Source of the DNA: Amycolatopsis vancoresmycina
GTDB taxonomy: Bacteria; Actinomycetota; Actinomycetes; Mycobacteriales; Pseudonocardiaceae
Assembly: GCF_000716785.1 (NCBI RefSeq)
Contig: NZ_JNYY01000010.1
Location: forward strand, 189,606-253,605
DNA length: 64,000 bases
Reading direction: 5' to 3'
Shown here: positions 43,653 through 51,647 of the stretch, piece after piece
Position numbering within the stretch: the stretch's first letter is position 1
How the letters are laid out: the number at the start of each line of letters is the position of its first letter
Notes under the pieces: model-generated
Databases searched by the model: none
Seen by the model: only the letters and a program-made list of their open reading frames with translations
Told to the model about the DNA's origin: nothing
Translations under genes and position numbers: made by a program

Positions 43653-44705
43653 ATGACAACGTTGTCTCCTCCGGGCCGGGACCGGGACGGCAGCACGCGC
43701 ACCGCGAGCAGGCGGGCCACGATGAGCGACGTGGCCCGGCTGGCCGGCGTGAGCATCAAGACCGTCTCGCGCGTGGTCAACGACGAACCGGCCGTGCACC
43801 CCGACACCGCCGAGCGGGTCATGGCGGCCATCGAGCAGCTGGGGTTCCGGCGCAACCTGGGCGCGCGCAACCTGCGCCGCGGGTCCACGACCGGCACCAT
43901 CGGGCTGATCGTCGAGGACGTCGGCAACCCCTTCTACTCCGAACTGAACCGCGCGGTCGAGCGGATCGCGACGTCGTTCGGGCGCCAGGTGCTCACCGGC
44001 TCGTCCGAGGAGAACTCCGACCGCGAGCGCGAGCTCGTGCTGGAGTTCTGCGCGCGGCGGGTGGACGGCATCCTCGTCGTCCCGGCCGGCCTGCAGCACG
44101 GCTACCTGGTGCCGGAGATGCGCGCGGGCACGCCGGTGGTGTTCATCGACCGCCCGGCCGGCGACATCGTGGCCGACACCGTGCTGGTCGACAACCTCGG
44201 CGGCACCATCGAGGCCGTCACGCACCTGGCGCACCACGGCCACCGGCGGATCGCGTTCCTCGGCGACAGCCCCGACATCTTCACCGCGGCCGAGCGCCTG
44301 CGCGGGTTCCGCGAGGGCTGCGTGCGCAACGGGATCTCCTACGACGAGTCGCTGGTCTCGATGGGGACGCCCACGCCGGACTCGGTCGGCGACGCCGTCA
44401 AGCGGCTGCTCGACGGCCCGGACGCGGCCACCGCGGTGATCGCCGGCAACAACCGGGTCGCCGTGCACCTGCTGCGCGCGCTGGCCCACGCCGAGCGCCG
44501 CCCGGCGATGGTCGGGTTCGACGACTTCGAGCTGGCGGACCTGCTGAACCCGCCGGTCACCGTCGTCGCGCACGACGTCAGCGCACTGGGCCACGCCGCG
44601 GCCGAGCTGCTCTTCGCCCGCGTCCAAGGAGATCAGTCCCCGCCGAGAAAGGTAGTCCTGCCCGTGCATCTCGTCGCCCGTGGTTCCGGTGAGGTCGCCC
44701 CGTGA
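43653..44705 (+). CDS. LacI family repressor of the mannoside regulon
   Basis: A 350-residue regulator. The LacI helix-turn-helix TMSDVARLAGVSIKTVSRVVND begins near residue 23 and is followed by the hinge ARNLRRGSTTGTIGLIV and a sugar-binding domain. It is divergent from the GH92 genes and heads an operon with manA and an ABC importer, each overlapping the next. A perfect palindrome GACAACGTTGTC covers its own start codon, indicating autorepression. The effector is probably mannose, a mannobiose or a phosphorylated derivative, inferred from the neighbours. Confidence 0.92.
   Translation: MTTLSPPGRDRDGSTRTASRRATMSDVARLAGVSIKTVSRVVNDEPAVHPDTAERVMAAIEQLGFRRNLGARNLRRGSTTGTIGLIVEDVGNPFYSELNRAVERIATSFGRQVLTGSSEENSDRERELVLEFCARRVDGILVVPAGLQHGYLVPEMRAGTPVVFIDRPAGDIVADTVLVDNLGGTIEAVTHLAHHGHRRIAFLGDSPDIFTAAERLRGFREGCVRNGISYDESLVSMGTPTPDSVGDAVKRLLDGPDAATAVIAGNNRVAVHLLRALAHAERRPAMVGFDDFELADLLNPPVTVVAHDVSALGHAAAELLFARVQGDQSPPRKVVLPVHLVARGSGEVAP
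43655..43666. promoter_or_regulatory. LacI operator, site 2 (on the lacI start)
   Basis: Perfect 12-bp palindrome GACAACGTTGTC, flanked as ATGACAACGTTGTCTC, so it includes the ATG at 43653. A repressor here would block initiation of lacI-manA-ABC expression. Confidence 0.75.
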
Positions 44706-45739
44706 GCCTCGAACCGATCCGCCTCCCGGCCAACCAGCCGCCGCAGTTCTACCGCGGCGGCGACGCCATCGCGGCCCTGCGCGGCGCCTCGCCGGACAAG
44801 AAGTTCGGCCCGGAGGACTGGGTCGCCTCGGCGACCACGATGTTCGGCCAGGAGACCAACGGCCTCACCCGGCTCCCGGACGGCGCCTGGCTGCGCGACG
44901 CCGTCGTGGCGAACCCGAACGGCTGGCTCGGCGCGAAGCACGTCGAAGCGCTCGGGACGTCGACCGGCCTGCTGGTGAAGCTGCTCGACGCGGGCCAGCG
45001 GCTGCCCGTGCACTTCCACCCGGACGACACCTTCGCGAAGCGGCACTTCGACTCCCACTTCGGCAAGACCGAGGCGTGGATCGTGGTCGGCACCTACGGC
45101 GACGACCCGCGCGTCTACCCCGGCTTCAAGGAGACGCTGTCGAAGGCGACGGTGTCCGAATGGACGCGGGAGCAGGACGTGCCGTCGATGCTGGGCGCGC
45201 TCAACAGCATCCCGGTGTCGGCGGGCGACACCGTCTACATCCCGGCCGGGCTGCCGCACGCGATCGGCGAGGGTGTGTTCGTCGTCGAGCTGCAACAGCC
45301 GACGGACTTCTCGCTCACCATCGAATGGCGCGACTTCCTCGCGTCGCCGGAGAAGGGCCACCTCGGCCTGGGCTTCGACACCGCCATCGAGGCCCTCGAC
45401 ACCTCGGGCTGGGACGCCGAGCGCCTCGAAACCATCATCAAGCGCACGGCGGGCGACTCCGCGTCCACTGTGGACCTGCTGGCCGGCGGATCGGAGCGGT
45501 TCTTCCGAGCCGAGCAGCTGCGCACCGACGAGGCGACAACGTTGTCACTCGACCCGTCGTTCGCCGTTCTCGTCGTGCTCGACGGCGAAGGCACCCTCCG
45601 CACCGAACACGGCGGCGAGTACGCGCTGGCGAAGGGCGACACGTACGTCGTCCCGTTCGACGCCGGCCAGACCGAGCTGTCCGGCACGGCGACGGCGATC
45701 CGCTGCCGCCCGCCGGCGCCGGAGGAGAGGCACGGATGA
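44702..45739 (+). CDS. manA: Class I mannose-6-phosphate isomerase
   Basis: Interconverts mannose 6-phosphate and fructose 6-phosphate. The 345-residue cupin has metal ligands His104 and His106 in PVHFHPDD, Glu in KTEAWIVVGTYGDDPRVYPGF, and the later His in IPAGLPHAIGEG. It lacks the lid domain of the long E. coli type. The GTG start overlaps the lacI stop (GTGA). It links extracellular release of mannose by the GH92 enzymes to glycolysis. The third LacI palindrome lies within its 3' part. Confidence 0.9.
   Translation: MSLEPIRLPANQPPQFYRGGDAIAALRGASPDKKFGPEDWVASATTMFGQETNGLTRLPDGAWLRDAVVANPNGWLGAKHVEALGTSTGLLVKLLDAGQRLPVHFHPDDTFAKRHFDSHFGKTEAWIVVGTYGDDPRVYPGFKETLSKATVSEWTREQDVPSMLGALNSIPVSAGDTVYIPAGLPHAIGEGVFVVELQQPTDFSLTIEWRDFLASPEKGHLGLGFDTAIEALDTSGWDAERLETIIKRTAGDSASTVDLLAGGSERFFRAEQLRTDEATTLSLDPSFAVLVVLDGEGTLRTEHGGEYALAKGDTYVVPFDAGQTELSGTATAIRCRPPAPEERHG
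45535..45546. promoter_or_regulatory. LacI operator, site 3 (inside manA)
   Basis: A second perfect GACAACGTTGTC, flanked GC and AC, lies within manA, 190 bp upstream of the ABC ATPase gene. It could support looping with site 2 or control an internal promoter for the importer. Confidence 0.6.
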
Positions 45740-46500
45740 GCGAAACCCTGCTGGACGCGATCGACCTCACCAAGCACTACGGCTCGGTCGAAGCCCTGCG
45801 CGGCGCGTCGTTCCAGGCCCGCGCGGGCGAGGTGACGGCCCTGATCGGCGACAACGGCGCCGGCAAGTCCACGCTGGTCAAGTGCCTGTCCGGGGCGGAG
45901 CAGCCGACGTCGGGGCGGATCCTCCTGGACGGCCAGGAGGTTCACTTCGACTCGCCGACCACCGCGCGGCGCCTCGGCATCGAGACCGTCTACCAGGACC
46001 TCGCGGTCGCACCCGAGCTCGACCCGGCGGCCAACCTGTTCCTCGGCCGCGAGATCCACCGCAAGGGCCTCCTCGGCAAGCTCGGGATGCTCGACAAGAA
46101 CGAGATGCGGCGCCAGGCGATCGAGGAGTTCCAGCGCCTCGGCGTGACGCTGCAGAGCACCGACGTCCCGATCGGCTCGCTGTCGGGCGGCCAGCGGCAG
46201 AGCGTCGCGGTGGCGCGTTCGGTCGTCTGGGCGTCGAAGGTCGTGTTCATGGACGAACCGACGGCCGCGCTCGGCGTCGTCCAGCGCGAGCGCGTGCTCG
46301 ACGTCATCAAGAAGGTGCGCGACAAGGGCATCGCCGTGGTGCTGATCAGCCACAACATGCCCGAGGTGCTGTCGGTCGCCGACCGCGTCGAGGTGCTGCG
46401 GCTCGGCAAGCGCGTCGCCCGGTTCACCGGCCGGGACACGAAGCTCGAAGACCTCGTCGCCGCGATGACCGGCGCCCTCGTGCAGGAGGAGGCCGCGTGA
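45736..46500 (+). CDS. Sugar ABC importer ATP-binding protein (FrcA/RbsA half type)
   Basis: A 254-residue ATPase with Walker A GDNGAGKST, Q-loop VYQDLAVAPELD, signature LSGGQRQSVAVARS, Walker B VVFMDEPTAALG and the switch His in VLISHNM. Unlike RbsA or XylG (about 500 residues, two ATPase halves) it has a single domain, like FrcA. The Q-loop and TAALG wording place it with carbohydrate uptake class 2. The ATG overlaps the manA stop by ATGA, and the permease overlaps its own stop by GTGA. Confidence 0.93.
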   Translation: MSETLLDAIDLTKHYGSVEALRGASFQARAGEVTALIGDNGAGKSTLVKCLSGAEQPTSGRILLDGQEVHFDSPTTARRLGIETVYQDLAVAPELDPAANLFLGREIHRKGLLGKLGMLDKNEMRRQAIEEFQRLGVTLQSTDVPIGSLSGGQRQSVAVARSVVWASKVVFMDEPTAALGVVQRERVLDVIKKVRDKGIAVVLISHNMPEVLSVADRVEVLRLGKRVARFTGRDTKLEDLVAAMTGALVQEEAA

Positions 46501-47540
46501 CCGCGCCCGCGAAGGACATCCAGCAAGCACCGGACGCGGGTTTCGGCAAGCGCCCCCTGGGCAAACGCCTGATCGGGGCCAACACGTTCTGGATCGCGCT
46601 GGTCCTGGTGGCGCTGATCGTCGTGTTCAGCGTGCTCGCGCCGAGCGCGTTCCCGACCCTGTACAACTTCCAGCTGCTGTTCATCGAGACGTCCGTGCTG
46701 CTGGTGCTCTCGGTCGGCATGACGTTCGTGATCATCACGTCCGGCATCGACCTGTCCGTGGGCTCAGTGCTCATCTTCGCCGGCATGGTCGGCGGCCGGA
46801 CGATGGAGGCGATGTCCGGCGGGAACGCCGGGCAGGCCGGCTGGGGCGTCATCGTCGCCGGGCTGGTCGTCGCCATCCTGGCCGGGACGGTGTGGGGCCT
46901 GATCAACGGCTTCCTCATCGCCGTGGCGGGCATCCCGCCGCTGATCGTCACGCTCGGCACGATGGGCGCGGCCCTCGGCGCGGCACTGCTGATCAACAAC
47001 GGCAGCGACGTGCGCACGGTCCCGGTGGTCCTGAACAAGCAGCTCGGCGCCGGCACCTCGCTCGGCATCGTGCCGAACCTGGTGCTGATCGCCGTGGTGA
47101 TCACCCTGGCCGGGGCGTGGCTGCTGCACACCACGAAGTTCGGCCGCTACACCTACGCCATCGGCTCGAACGCCGAAGCCGCGAGGCGAGCGGGCATCGG
47201 CGTCACCGCCCACCTGATGAAGATCTACACGCTGACCGGCTTCCTGGCCGGGCTGGCCGGGTTCCTCTCGCTGGCCTACTACAACTCGACCACCATCACC
47301 GGGCACACCAGCGACAACCTGAACGCCATCGCGGCCACCGTGATGGGCGGGACGAGCCTCTTCGGCGGCGTCGGCACGGTGCTGGGCACGGTGATCGGGG
47401 TGTTCATCCCGGCCGTGCTGAAGAAGGGCTTCAACATCGTTCAGGTCCCCGACTTCTGGCAGATGATCGCCGTCGGGGCGGTCCTGATCGCGGCCGTGTG
47501 GTTCGACCAGCGACGGCGACGGCAACGCAACTCCCGCTGA
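46497..47540 (+). CDS. Sugar ABC importer permease (RbsC/FrcC type)
   Basis: A 347-residue permease with about nine to ten membrane segments. Family blocks are MTFVIITSGIDLSVGSVLIFAG, the interaction-loop region AIGSNAEAARRAGI and IAATVMGGTSLFGGVGTVLGT. It would form a homodimer with the ATPase above to import the monosaccharide or mannobiose delivered by the binding protein. The GTG start overlaps the ATPase stop. The substrate is inferred from the mannoside context only. Confidence 0.93.
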   Translation: MTAPAKDIQQAPDAGFGKRPLGKRLIGANTFWIALVLVALIVVFSVLAPSAFPTLYNFQLLFIETSVLLVLSVGMTFVIITSGIDLSVGSVLIFAGMVGGRTMEAMSGGNAGQAGWGVIVAGLVVAILAGTVWGLINGFLIAVAGIPPLIVTLGTMGAALGAALLINNGSDVRTVPVVLNKQLGAGTSLGIVPNLVLIAVVITLAGAWLLHTTKFGRYTYAIGSNAEAARRAGIGVTAHLMKIYTLTGFLAGLAGFLSLAYYNSTTITGHTSDNLNAIAATVMGGTSLFGGVGTVLGTVIGVFIPAVLKKGFNIVQVPDFWQMIAVGAVLIAAVWFDQRRRRQRNSR

Positions 47541-47568
47541 GTTCCCCGAGTACAAAGAGGTGCTTCCG

Positions 47569-48552
47569 ATGAACTTGACCAAGACACTCGTCGCCGCCGG
47601 GGCGCTCGCTTCGGCCGCCGCGCTGCTCACCGCGTGCTCCGGCACGGTCGGCGACTCGGGCGGCGGCAGCCAGGCCGGCTCCAAGAAGCTGGCGCTGGTC
47701 CCGGGTGTGCAGGCCGAGCCGTTCTACATCTCGCTGCAGTGCGGCGCCGAGGCCGAGGCGAAGAAGCTCGGCTACGAGCTGACCACGCAGGCGCCCCAGA
47801 AGTTCGACGCGCCGCTGCAGACCCAGCTGGTCAACGCGCTCGGCGCGAACCCGCCGGCCGCGCTGCTCATCGCCCCGACCGACGACACCGCGATGCTGGG
47901 GCCGATCCAGCAGGTGAAGTCGCGCGGCGCGAAGATCGTCGAGGTCGACACCGCGCTCAAGGACACCACCGTGGCCGCCTCGTCGATCTCGTCCGACAAC
48001 GCCGCGGGCGGCAAGCTCGCCGCGCAGACGATGGCGAAGCTCGCGAACGGCAAGAGCGGCTCGGTGCTGGTCCTCGACACGATCGCCGGTACGTCGACGA
48101 CCGCGGCACGCGCCAAGGGCTTCGAAGACGAACTGAAGAACACGCCGAACCTGAAGTCGATCGGCGTCCAGTTCACCCAGAACGAGCCGGACCAGGCCGC
48201 GTCGAAGGTGACCGCGGCGCTGGCGGCCACCCCGGACCTCATCGGCGTCTTCGCGACCAACCTCAACACCGGCGAGGGCGCGGCGACCGGCCTGCGCAAC
48301 GCGGGCAAGGTCGGCGCGGTCAACCTGATCGGCTTCGACGCGAGCCCGTCGGAGGTCGAAGGCCTGAAGAACGGCCAGTACCAGGCCCTGATCGCCCAGG
48401 ACCCGGCCTCGATCGGCACCCAGGGCGTCCAGCAGGCGGTCGCCGCGATCGAGGGCAAGCCGGTGACGCGGAACCTCACCGCGGAGCTGCATTCGATCAC
48501 CAAGGCCGACATGGAAGCCAACTCTCAGTACTTCTACAAGCAGTCCTGCTGA
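47569..48552 (+). CDS. Sugar ABC importer substrate-binding lipoprotein
   Basis: A 327-residue periplasmic-binding protein of the RbsB class (Peripla_BP_4). Its signal peptide has lipobox LLTAC, lipidated Cys23. The two-domain ribose-type fold is seen in GVQAEPFYISLQCGAEAEAKKLGYEL, SDNAAGGKLAAQTMAKL and FDASPSEVEGLKNGQYQALIAQDP. The ATG at 47569 with AGAGG nine bases upstream is preferred to the GTG three codons earlier. It is the last gene of the lacI operon and is followed by a terminator. Confidence 0.93.
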   Translation: MNLTKTLVAAGALASAAALLTACSGTVGDSGGGSQAGSKKLALVPGVQAEPFYISLQCGAEAEAKKLGYELTTQAPQKFDAPLQTQLVNALGANPPAALLIAPTDDTAMLGPIQQVKSRGAKIVEVDTALKDTTVAASSISSDNAAGGKLAAQTMAKLANGKSGSVLVLDTIAGTSTTAARAKGFEDELKNTPNLKSIGVQFTQNEPDQAASKVTAALAATPDLIGVFATNLNTGEGAATGLRNAGKVGAVNLIGFDASPSEVEGLKNGQYQALIAQDPASIGTQGVQQAVAAIEGKPVTRNLTAELHSITKADMEANSQYFYKQSC

Positions 48553-48566
48553 GTAGTCCGTCAGAG

Positions 48567-48600
48567 TCCTGCGGGTGCCCTCGGGTGCCCGCAGGGCTTT
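48567..48600 (+). terminator. Terminator of the lacI-manA-ABC operon
   Basis: CCTGCGGG (48568-48575) and CCCGCAGG (48588-48595) enclose a 12-base loop and are followed by GCTTT. The stem starts 15 bases after the binding-protein stop. Confidence 0.75.
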
Positions 48601-48607
48601 GACCAGC

Positions 48608-48630
48608 GGTGTTCACCGGCAGTGAACACC
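48608..48630. promoter_or_regulatory. Perfect 9-5-9 inverted repeat
   Basis: GGTGTTCAC, five bases, GTGAACACC lies 128 bp upstream of the cyclase-homology gene. It has no U-tract and looks like an operator. Downstream of it CATCTGCAC is repeated at 48706 and 48718 (12-base period) and ATGCAT at 48715 and 48734. Confidence 0.4.
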
Positions 48631-48757
48631 CGGTGCCGGTCATCGCGGTGGGATAACCGCTCACCGCACGAACCGTTTACCCGGACGGGTGTCCCGCGTC
48701 ACACTCATCTGCACATGCATCTGCACTGGCCGGATGCATGATCGCAGGGAGGGTGCG

Positions 48758-49453
48758 ATGAAGTACGAGCGGCCGGCTTTGCACCGGACGATCTTCGCCG
48801 TGGACGTCGAAGGCTACGGCGACCAGCGCAGAACCACACCACACCGGCTGGCGCTGCGCGAAGGGCTGTACCACGCGCTGTGCCGGGCGTTCGACGACGC
48901 CGGCGTCCCGTGGGCGGAATGCCGTCGCGAAGACTGCGGCGACGGCGTGTTCGTCCTGGTCCCGCCGGAGGTACCGAAGGGGCTCTTCGTCGAGTTCCTG
49001 CCCGCCGCGCTCGCCGTGGCGTTGCACCGGCACAACCGCACGCACGACCCGGGCGCCCGGATCCGGCTCCGGATGGCGCTGCACGCGGGCGAGATCGCCT
49101 ACGACGACCACGGCGTCACCGCGCCGGCGATCAACCAGACGTTCCGGCTGCTGGAGGCGAAGCCGCTGAAGGAGGCGCTGAAGTCCTCCCGCGGGGTGCT
49201 GGCGCTGATCACGTCGGCGTGGTTCTTCGACGAGGTCGTCCGGCACAGCGACGGGCTCGACCCGACGACGTTCCGGCCGGTGCCGGTGGCGGTCAAGGAG
49301 ACGCGCACGACCGGCTGGATCTCGCTGCCGGACCGGCCGTACCCGGCGAACGCGAGCCTGCTCGGCGGCGTCACGTCGCTCGACCACTACCGGACCTGGC
49401 GCCGCTTCCGCCGCCACGCCCAGGTGCTGGCCGACCGCGACGGGCCCGCGTAG
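48758..49453 (+). CDS. Cyclase-homology-domain protein, function unknown
   Basis: A 231-residue soluble protein that resembles a class III nucleotidyl cyclase domain: TIFAVDVEGYGD has the first metal Asp, RREDCGDGVFVLVPP the GDG turn, and RMALHAGEIAYDDHGVTAPAINQTFRLLEA the later conserved block with the R-x-x-L-H-x-G strand. The substrate-specifying residues cannot be identified, so catalysis is doubtful. Similar stand-alone domains are frequent in actinobacteria and often sit beside signalling or conflict-type effectors; none is adjacent here. The ATG at 48758 follows GGGAGG. Confidence 0.65.
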   Translation: MKYERPALHRTIFAVDVEGYGDQRRTTPHRLALREGLYHALCRAFDDAGVPWAECRREDCGDGVFVLVPPEVPKGLFVEFLPAALAVALHRHNRTHDPGARIRLRMALHAGEIAYDDHGVTAPAINQTFRLLEAKPLKEALKSSRGVLALITSAWFFDEVVRHSDGLDPTTFRPVPVAVKETRTTGWISLPDRPYPANASLLGGVTSLDHYRTWRRFRRHAQVLADRDGPA

Positions 49454-49498
49454 CCGTAGGATCTACTGCCCTGGACACCGTCGCCGAGGGGAGGCCCG

Positions 49499-50551
49499 AT
49501 GACCGTGCACCTGCGCCCGGCGTCCCGCGCCGACCCGCTGCCGGTGCTCGCCGCGGCCCGCCGCGTCACCGACGACCTGCGCGACGGCCTGTCCGGCACC
49601 CGTGCGCGGCGCGCCGCGCACGGCCTGCGGCGGCTGTTCGGCTTCCCCGGCCTCGGCCTCACCGACCTGTCCGGCTCGCTGCTGTGGTCGGGCCGGCCGG
49701 GGCCGGACGCCGTCGTCGCGTCGGTGCTCGACGGCGTCCTCCACAGCGAAGAACCCGGCTCCGCGCCCGACGTCCTGGTGCTGCCGCTGCACGTCCACGA
49801 CGAACTGGCCGGGGCGCTGCTGGTGGTCGGGGACGTCCGGGACGCGGTCGCGGCCCAGGCCGCCGACCTCGTGGTGCACGCGCTGGAGCGGTGGCGGCTC
49901 GAGGCGTCCGCGGAGCAGGCGGCGCAGGCCGAGCTGCGCGCGTTGCGGGCGGAGATGTCGCCGCACTTCGTCTACAACGCGCTGACGGTCATCGCGTCGC
50001 TGGTGCGCTCGGACCCCGACCGGGCCCGCGACCTCATGCTCGACTTCGCTGACTACACGCGCTACAGCCTGGCCCGCCACGGCGAGTACACCGTGGTCGC
50101 CGAAGAGTTCCGCGCGATCGAGACGTACCTGGCGCTGCAGCGGGCGGTGCTCGGGGAACGGCTGCGCGTCCAGGTGCGGGTCGCGCCGGAGATCCTCGCC
50201 GTCGCGGTGCCGTACCTGGTGCTGGAGCCGCTGGTGGAGAACGCGATCCGGCACGGCATCGAGCCGCGGTCGGGCACCGGGCAGGTCCAGGTGCACGGCC
50301 AGGCGGAAGGGAACGACTGCGTGATCTTCGTCGAGGACGACGGGGTCGGCATGGACCCGAAGCGCGCGGCGGACATCCTGGCCGGGCGCACCGGCGAGGA
50401 CGACCCCGCCGGGCTCGGACTGGCCAATGTGGACAGACGGCTGCGGGACGTCTACGGCGCCTGGTACGGCCTGACCGTGGAGACCGAGGTCGGCGCGGGC
50501 ACCCGGGTGATCGTACGGGTGCCGCGGTTCCAGCCGGGGGTGCTGCCGTGA
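49499..50551 (+). CDS. LytS-type sensor histidine kinase, cytosolic
   Basis: A 350-residue kinase without membrane segments. Residues about 35-135 form a GAF-like sensory domain. The His_kinase domain has phospho-acceptor His156 in MSPHFVYNALTVIASLV, and the ATPase N-box is PYLVLEPLVENAIRHGIE, with the G-boxes VEDDGVGMD and GLGLANVDRRL. LytS-type kinases pair with LytTR regulators. Lack of a membrane domain suggests a cytoplasmic signal, perhaps a metabolite or redox state. The stop overlaps the regulator start (GTGA). Confidence 0.9.
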   Translation: MTVHLRPASRADPLPVLAAARRVTDDLRDGLSGTRARRAAHGLRRLFGFPGLGLTDLSGSLLWSGRPGPDAVVASVLDGVLHSEEPGSAPDVLVLPLHVHDELAGALLVVGDVRDAVAAQAADLVVHALERWRLEASAEQAAQAELRALRAEMSPHFVYNALTVIASLVRSDPDRARDLMLDFADYTRYSLARHGEYTVVAEEFRAIETYLALQRAVLGERLRVQVRVAPEILAVAVPYLVLEPLVENAIRHGIEPRSGTGQVQVHGQAEGNDCVIFVEDDGVGMDPKRAADILAGRTGEDDPAGLGLANVDRRLRDVYGAWYGLTVETEVGAGTRVIVRVPRFQPGVLP

Positions 50552-51303
50552 CGGGCCTCCGGGTACTCGCCGTCGACGACCTGCCGCCCGCGCTGGACGA
50601 ACTCTGCCGGATGCTGCGCGAAGCGCCCGAAGTCGGCGAAGTCGTCGGGGCGGGTGACGCGCTGAAGGCGTTGAAGCTGCTTCAGGCGGATCGCTTCGAC
50701 GCGGTGTTCCTCGACATCTCGATGCCGGGCCTCGACGGGCTCGAACTCGCGTCGCTGCTGGCGAAGCTGAGCGAGCCGCCGGTGATCGTGTTCGTCACCG
50801 CGCACGACGGCCACGCGGTGACGGCGTACGGCATCGGCGCGGTGGACTACCTGCTGAAGCCGGTCCGCACCGAACGGCTGTCGACGGCGCTGGCGAAGGT
50901 CATGCGGATGGCGACCCCGGCGTCGCGGCCGACGCCGGACGCGATGGCGGCGCTGCCGGTGGAGTCGGGCGGCCGGACGCGGTACGTCCGCCGCGACGAC
51001 GTGCTGTTCGTGGAGGCCCACGGCGACTACGTCCGCCTGCACACGCGCGGCGGCGTGCACCTGGTGCGGATGCCGATCTCGCGGCTGGAGGAGTACTGGG
51101 AGGGCACGGGGTTCAGCCGGGTCCACCGCGGGTTCCTGCTCTCCGTGGGGGCGGTGCTGGAGCTGCGCAGCGACACGGCGGGCGGGCTGCTGGCCCACAC
51201 AGAGGCGGGCGACGTCCCGGTGAGCCGTCGTCACGCGCGAGACCTGCGGGACAGGCTGCTCGAAGCCGCGCAGCGCGGCCAGCTCGGATCCGACTCCCGA
51301 TGA
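50548..51303 (+). CDS. LytTR-family response regulator
   Basis: A 251-residue regulator with a receiver domain (residues 5-120; phospho-acceptor Asp56 in FLDISMPGLDG, Thr in VTAHDG, Lys in LLKPV) and a C-terminal LytTR DNA-binding domain (about 145-245; DVLFVEAHGDYVRLHTRGG; FSRVHRGFLLSV). LytTR proteins bind pairs of short direct repeats about one helical turn apart. Such a repeat lies upstream of the DUF485-symporter genes downstream. By analogy with E. coli BtsSR and YpdAB, which respond to pyruvate and control carboxylate uptake, this system may control the two symporters. Confidence 0.92.
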   Translation: MTGLRVLAVDDLPPALDELCRMLREAPEVGEVVGAGDALKALKLLQADRFDAVFLDISMPGLDGLELASLLAKLSEPPVIVFVTAHDGHAVTAYGIGAVDYLLKPVRTERLSTALAKVMRMATPASRPTPDAMAALPVESGGRTRYVRRDDVLFVEAHGDYVRLHTRGGVHLVRMPISRLEEYWEGTGFSRVHRGFLLSVGAVLELRSDTAGGLLAHTEAGDVPVSRRHARDLRDRLLEAAQRGQLGSDSR

Positions 51304-51647
51304 GCAAGATCCGCCGGGTCGCCGTCACCAGCCCGCAGACCCGCCTCGCCCACGCCCGCCGCCGGTCGCGCGGCCGCTGGCGGCAGCCGCGCCTGCCCGC
51401 GGGCGACACCCAGCGCGCCACCGCTCTCTACGCCGCCCAGCGCCGCCGCGGCATTCCCGCCCTCGTCCTGATGTTCACGCTGCTGCTCGGCCTCCCCGCG
51501 ATCTTCGCGCTCTTCCCGGCCCTGGACTCCGTGCGGCTGCTGGGAATTCCGCTGTCCTGGCTGATGCTCGCGGTCCTCCCCTACCCCGCGATGGCCCTCC
51601 TGGCCCGCTGGCAGCTGCGCCGCGCCGAACGCCTCGAGGACGAGTAG
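51300..51647 (+). CDS. Small membrane protein, symporter partner
   Basis: A 115-residue protein with a long basic N-terminus (RLAHARRRSRGRWRQPRLP) and two membrane segments (about residues 51-70 and 79-100). It sits where DUF485 subunits usually precede an acetate-type symporter, but lacks the DUF485 wording. It overlaps the response-regulator stop (ATGA) and its own stop overlaps the symporter start by one base. A role as small subunit of the transporter is inferred from position. Confidence 0.75.
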   Translation: MSKIRRVAVTSPQTRLAHARRRSRGRWRQPRLPAGDTQRATALYAAQRRRGIPALVLMFTLLLGLPAIFALFPALDSVRLLGIPLSWLMLAVLPYPAMALLARWQLRRAERLEDE

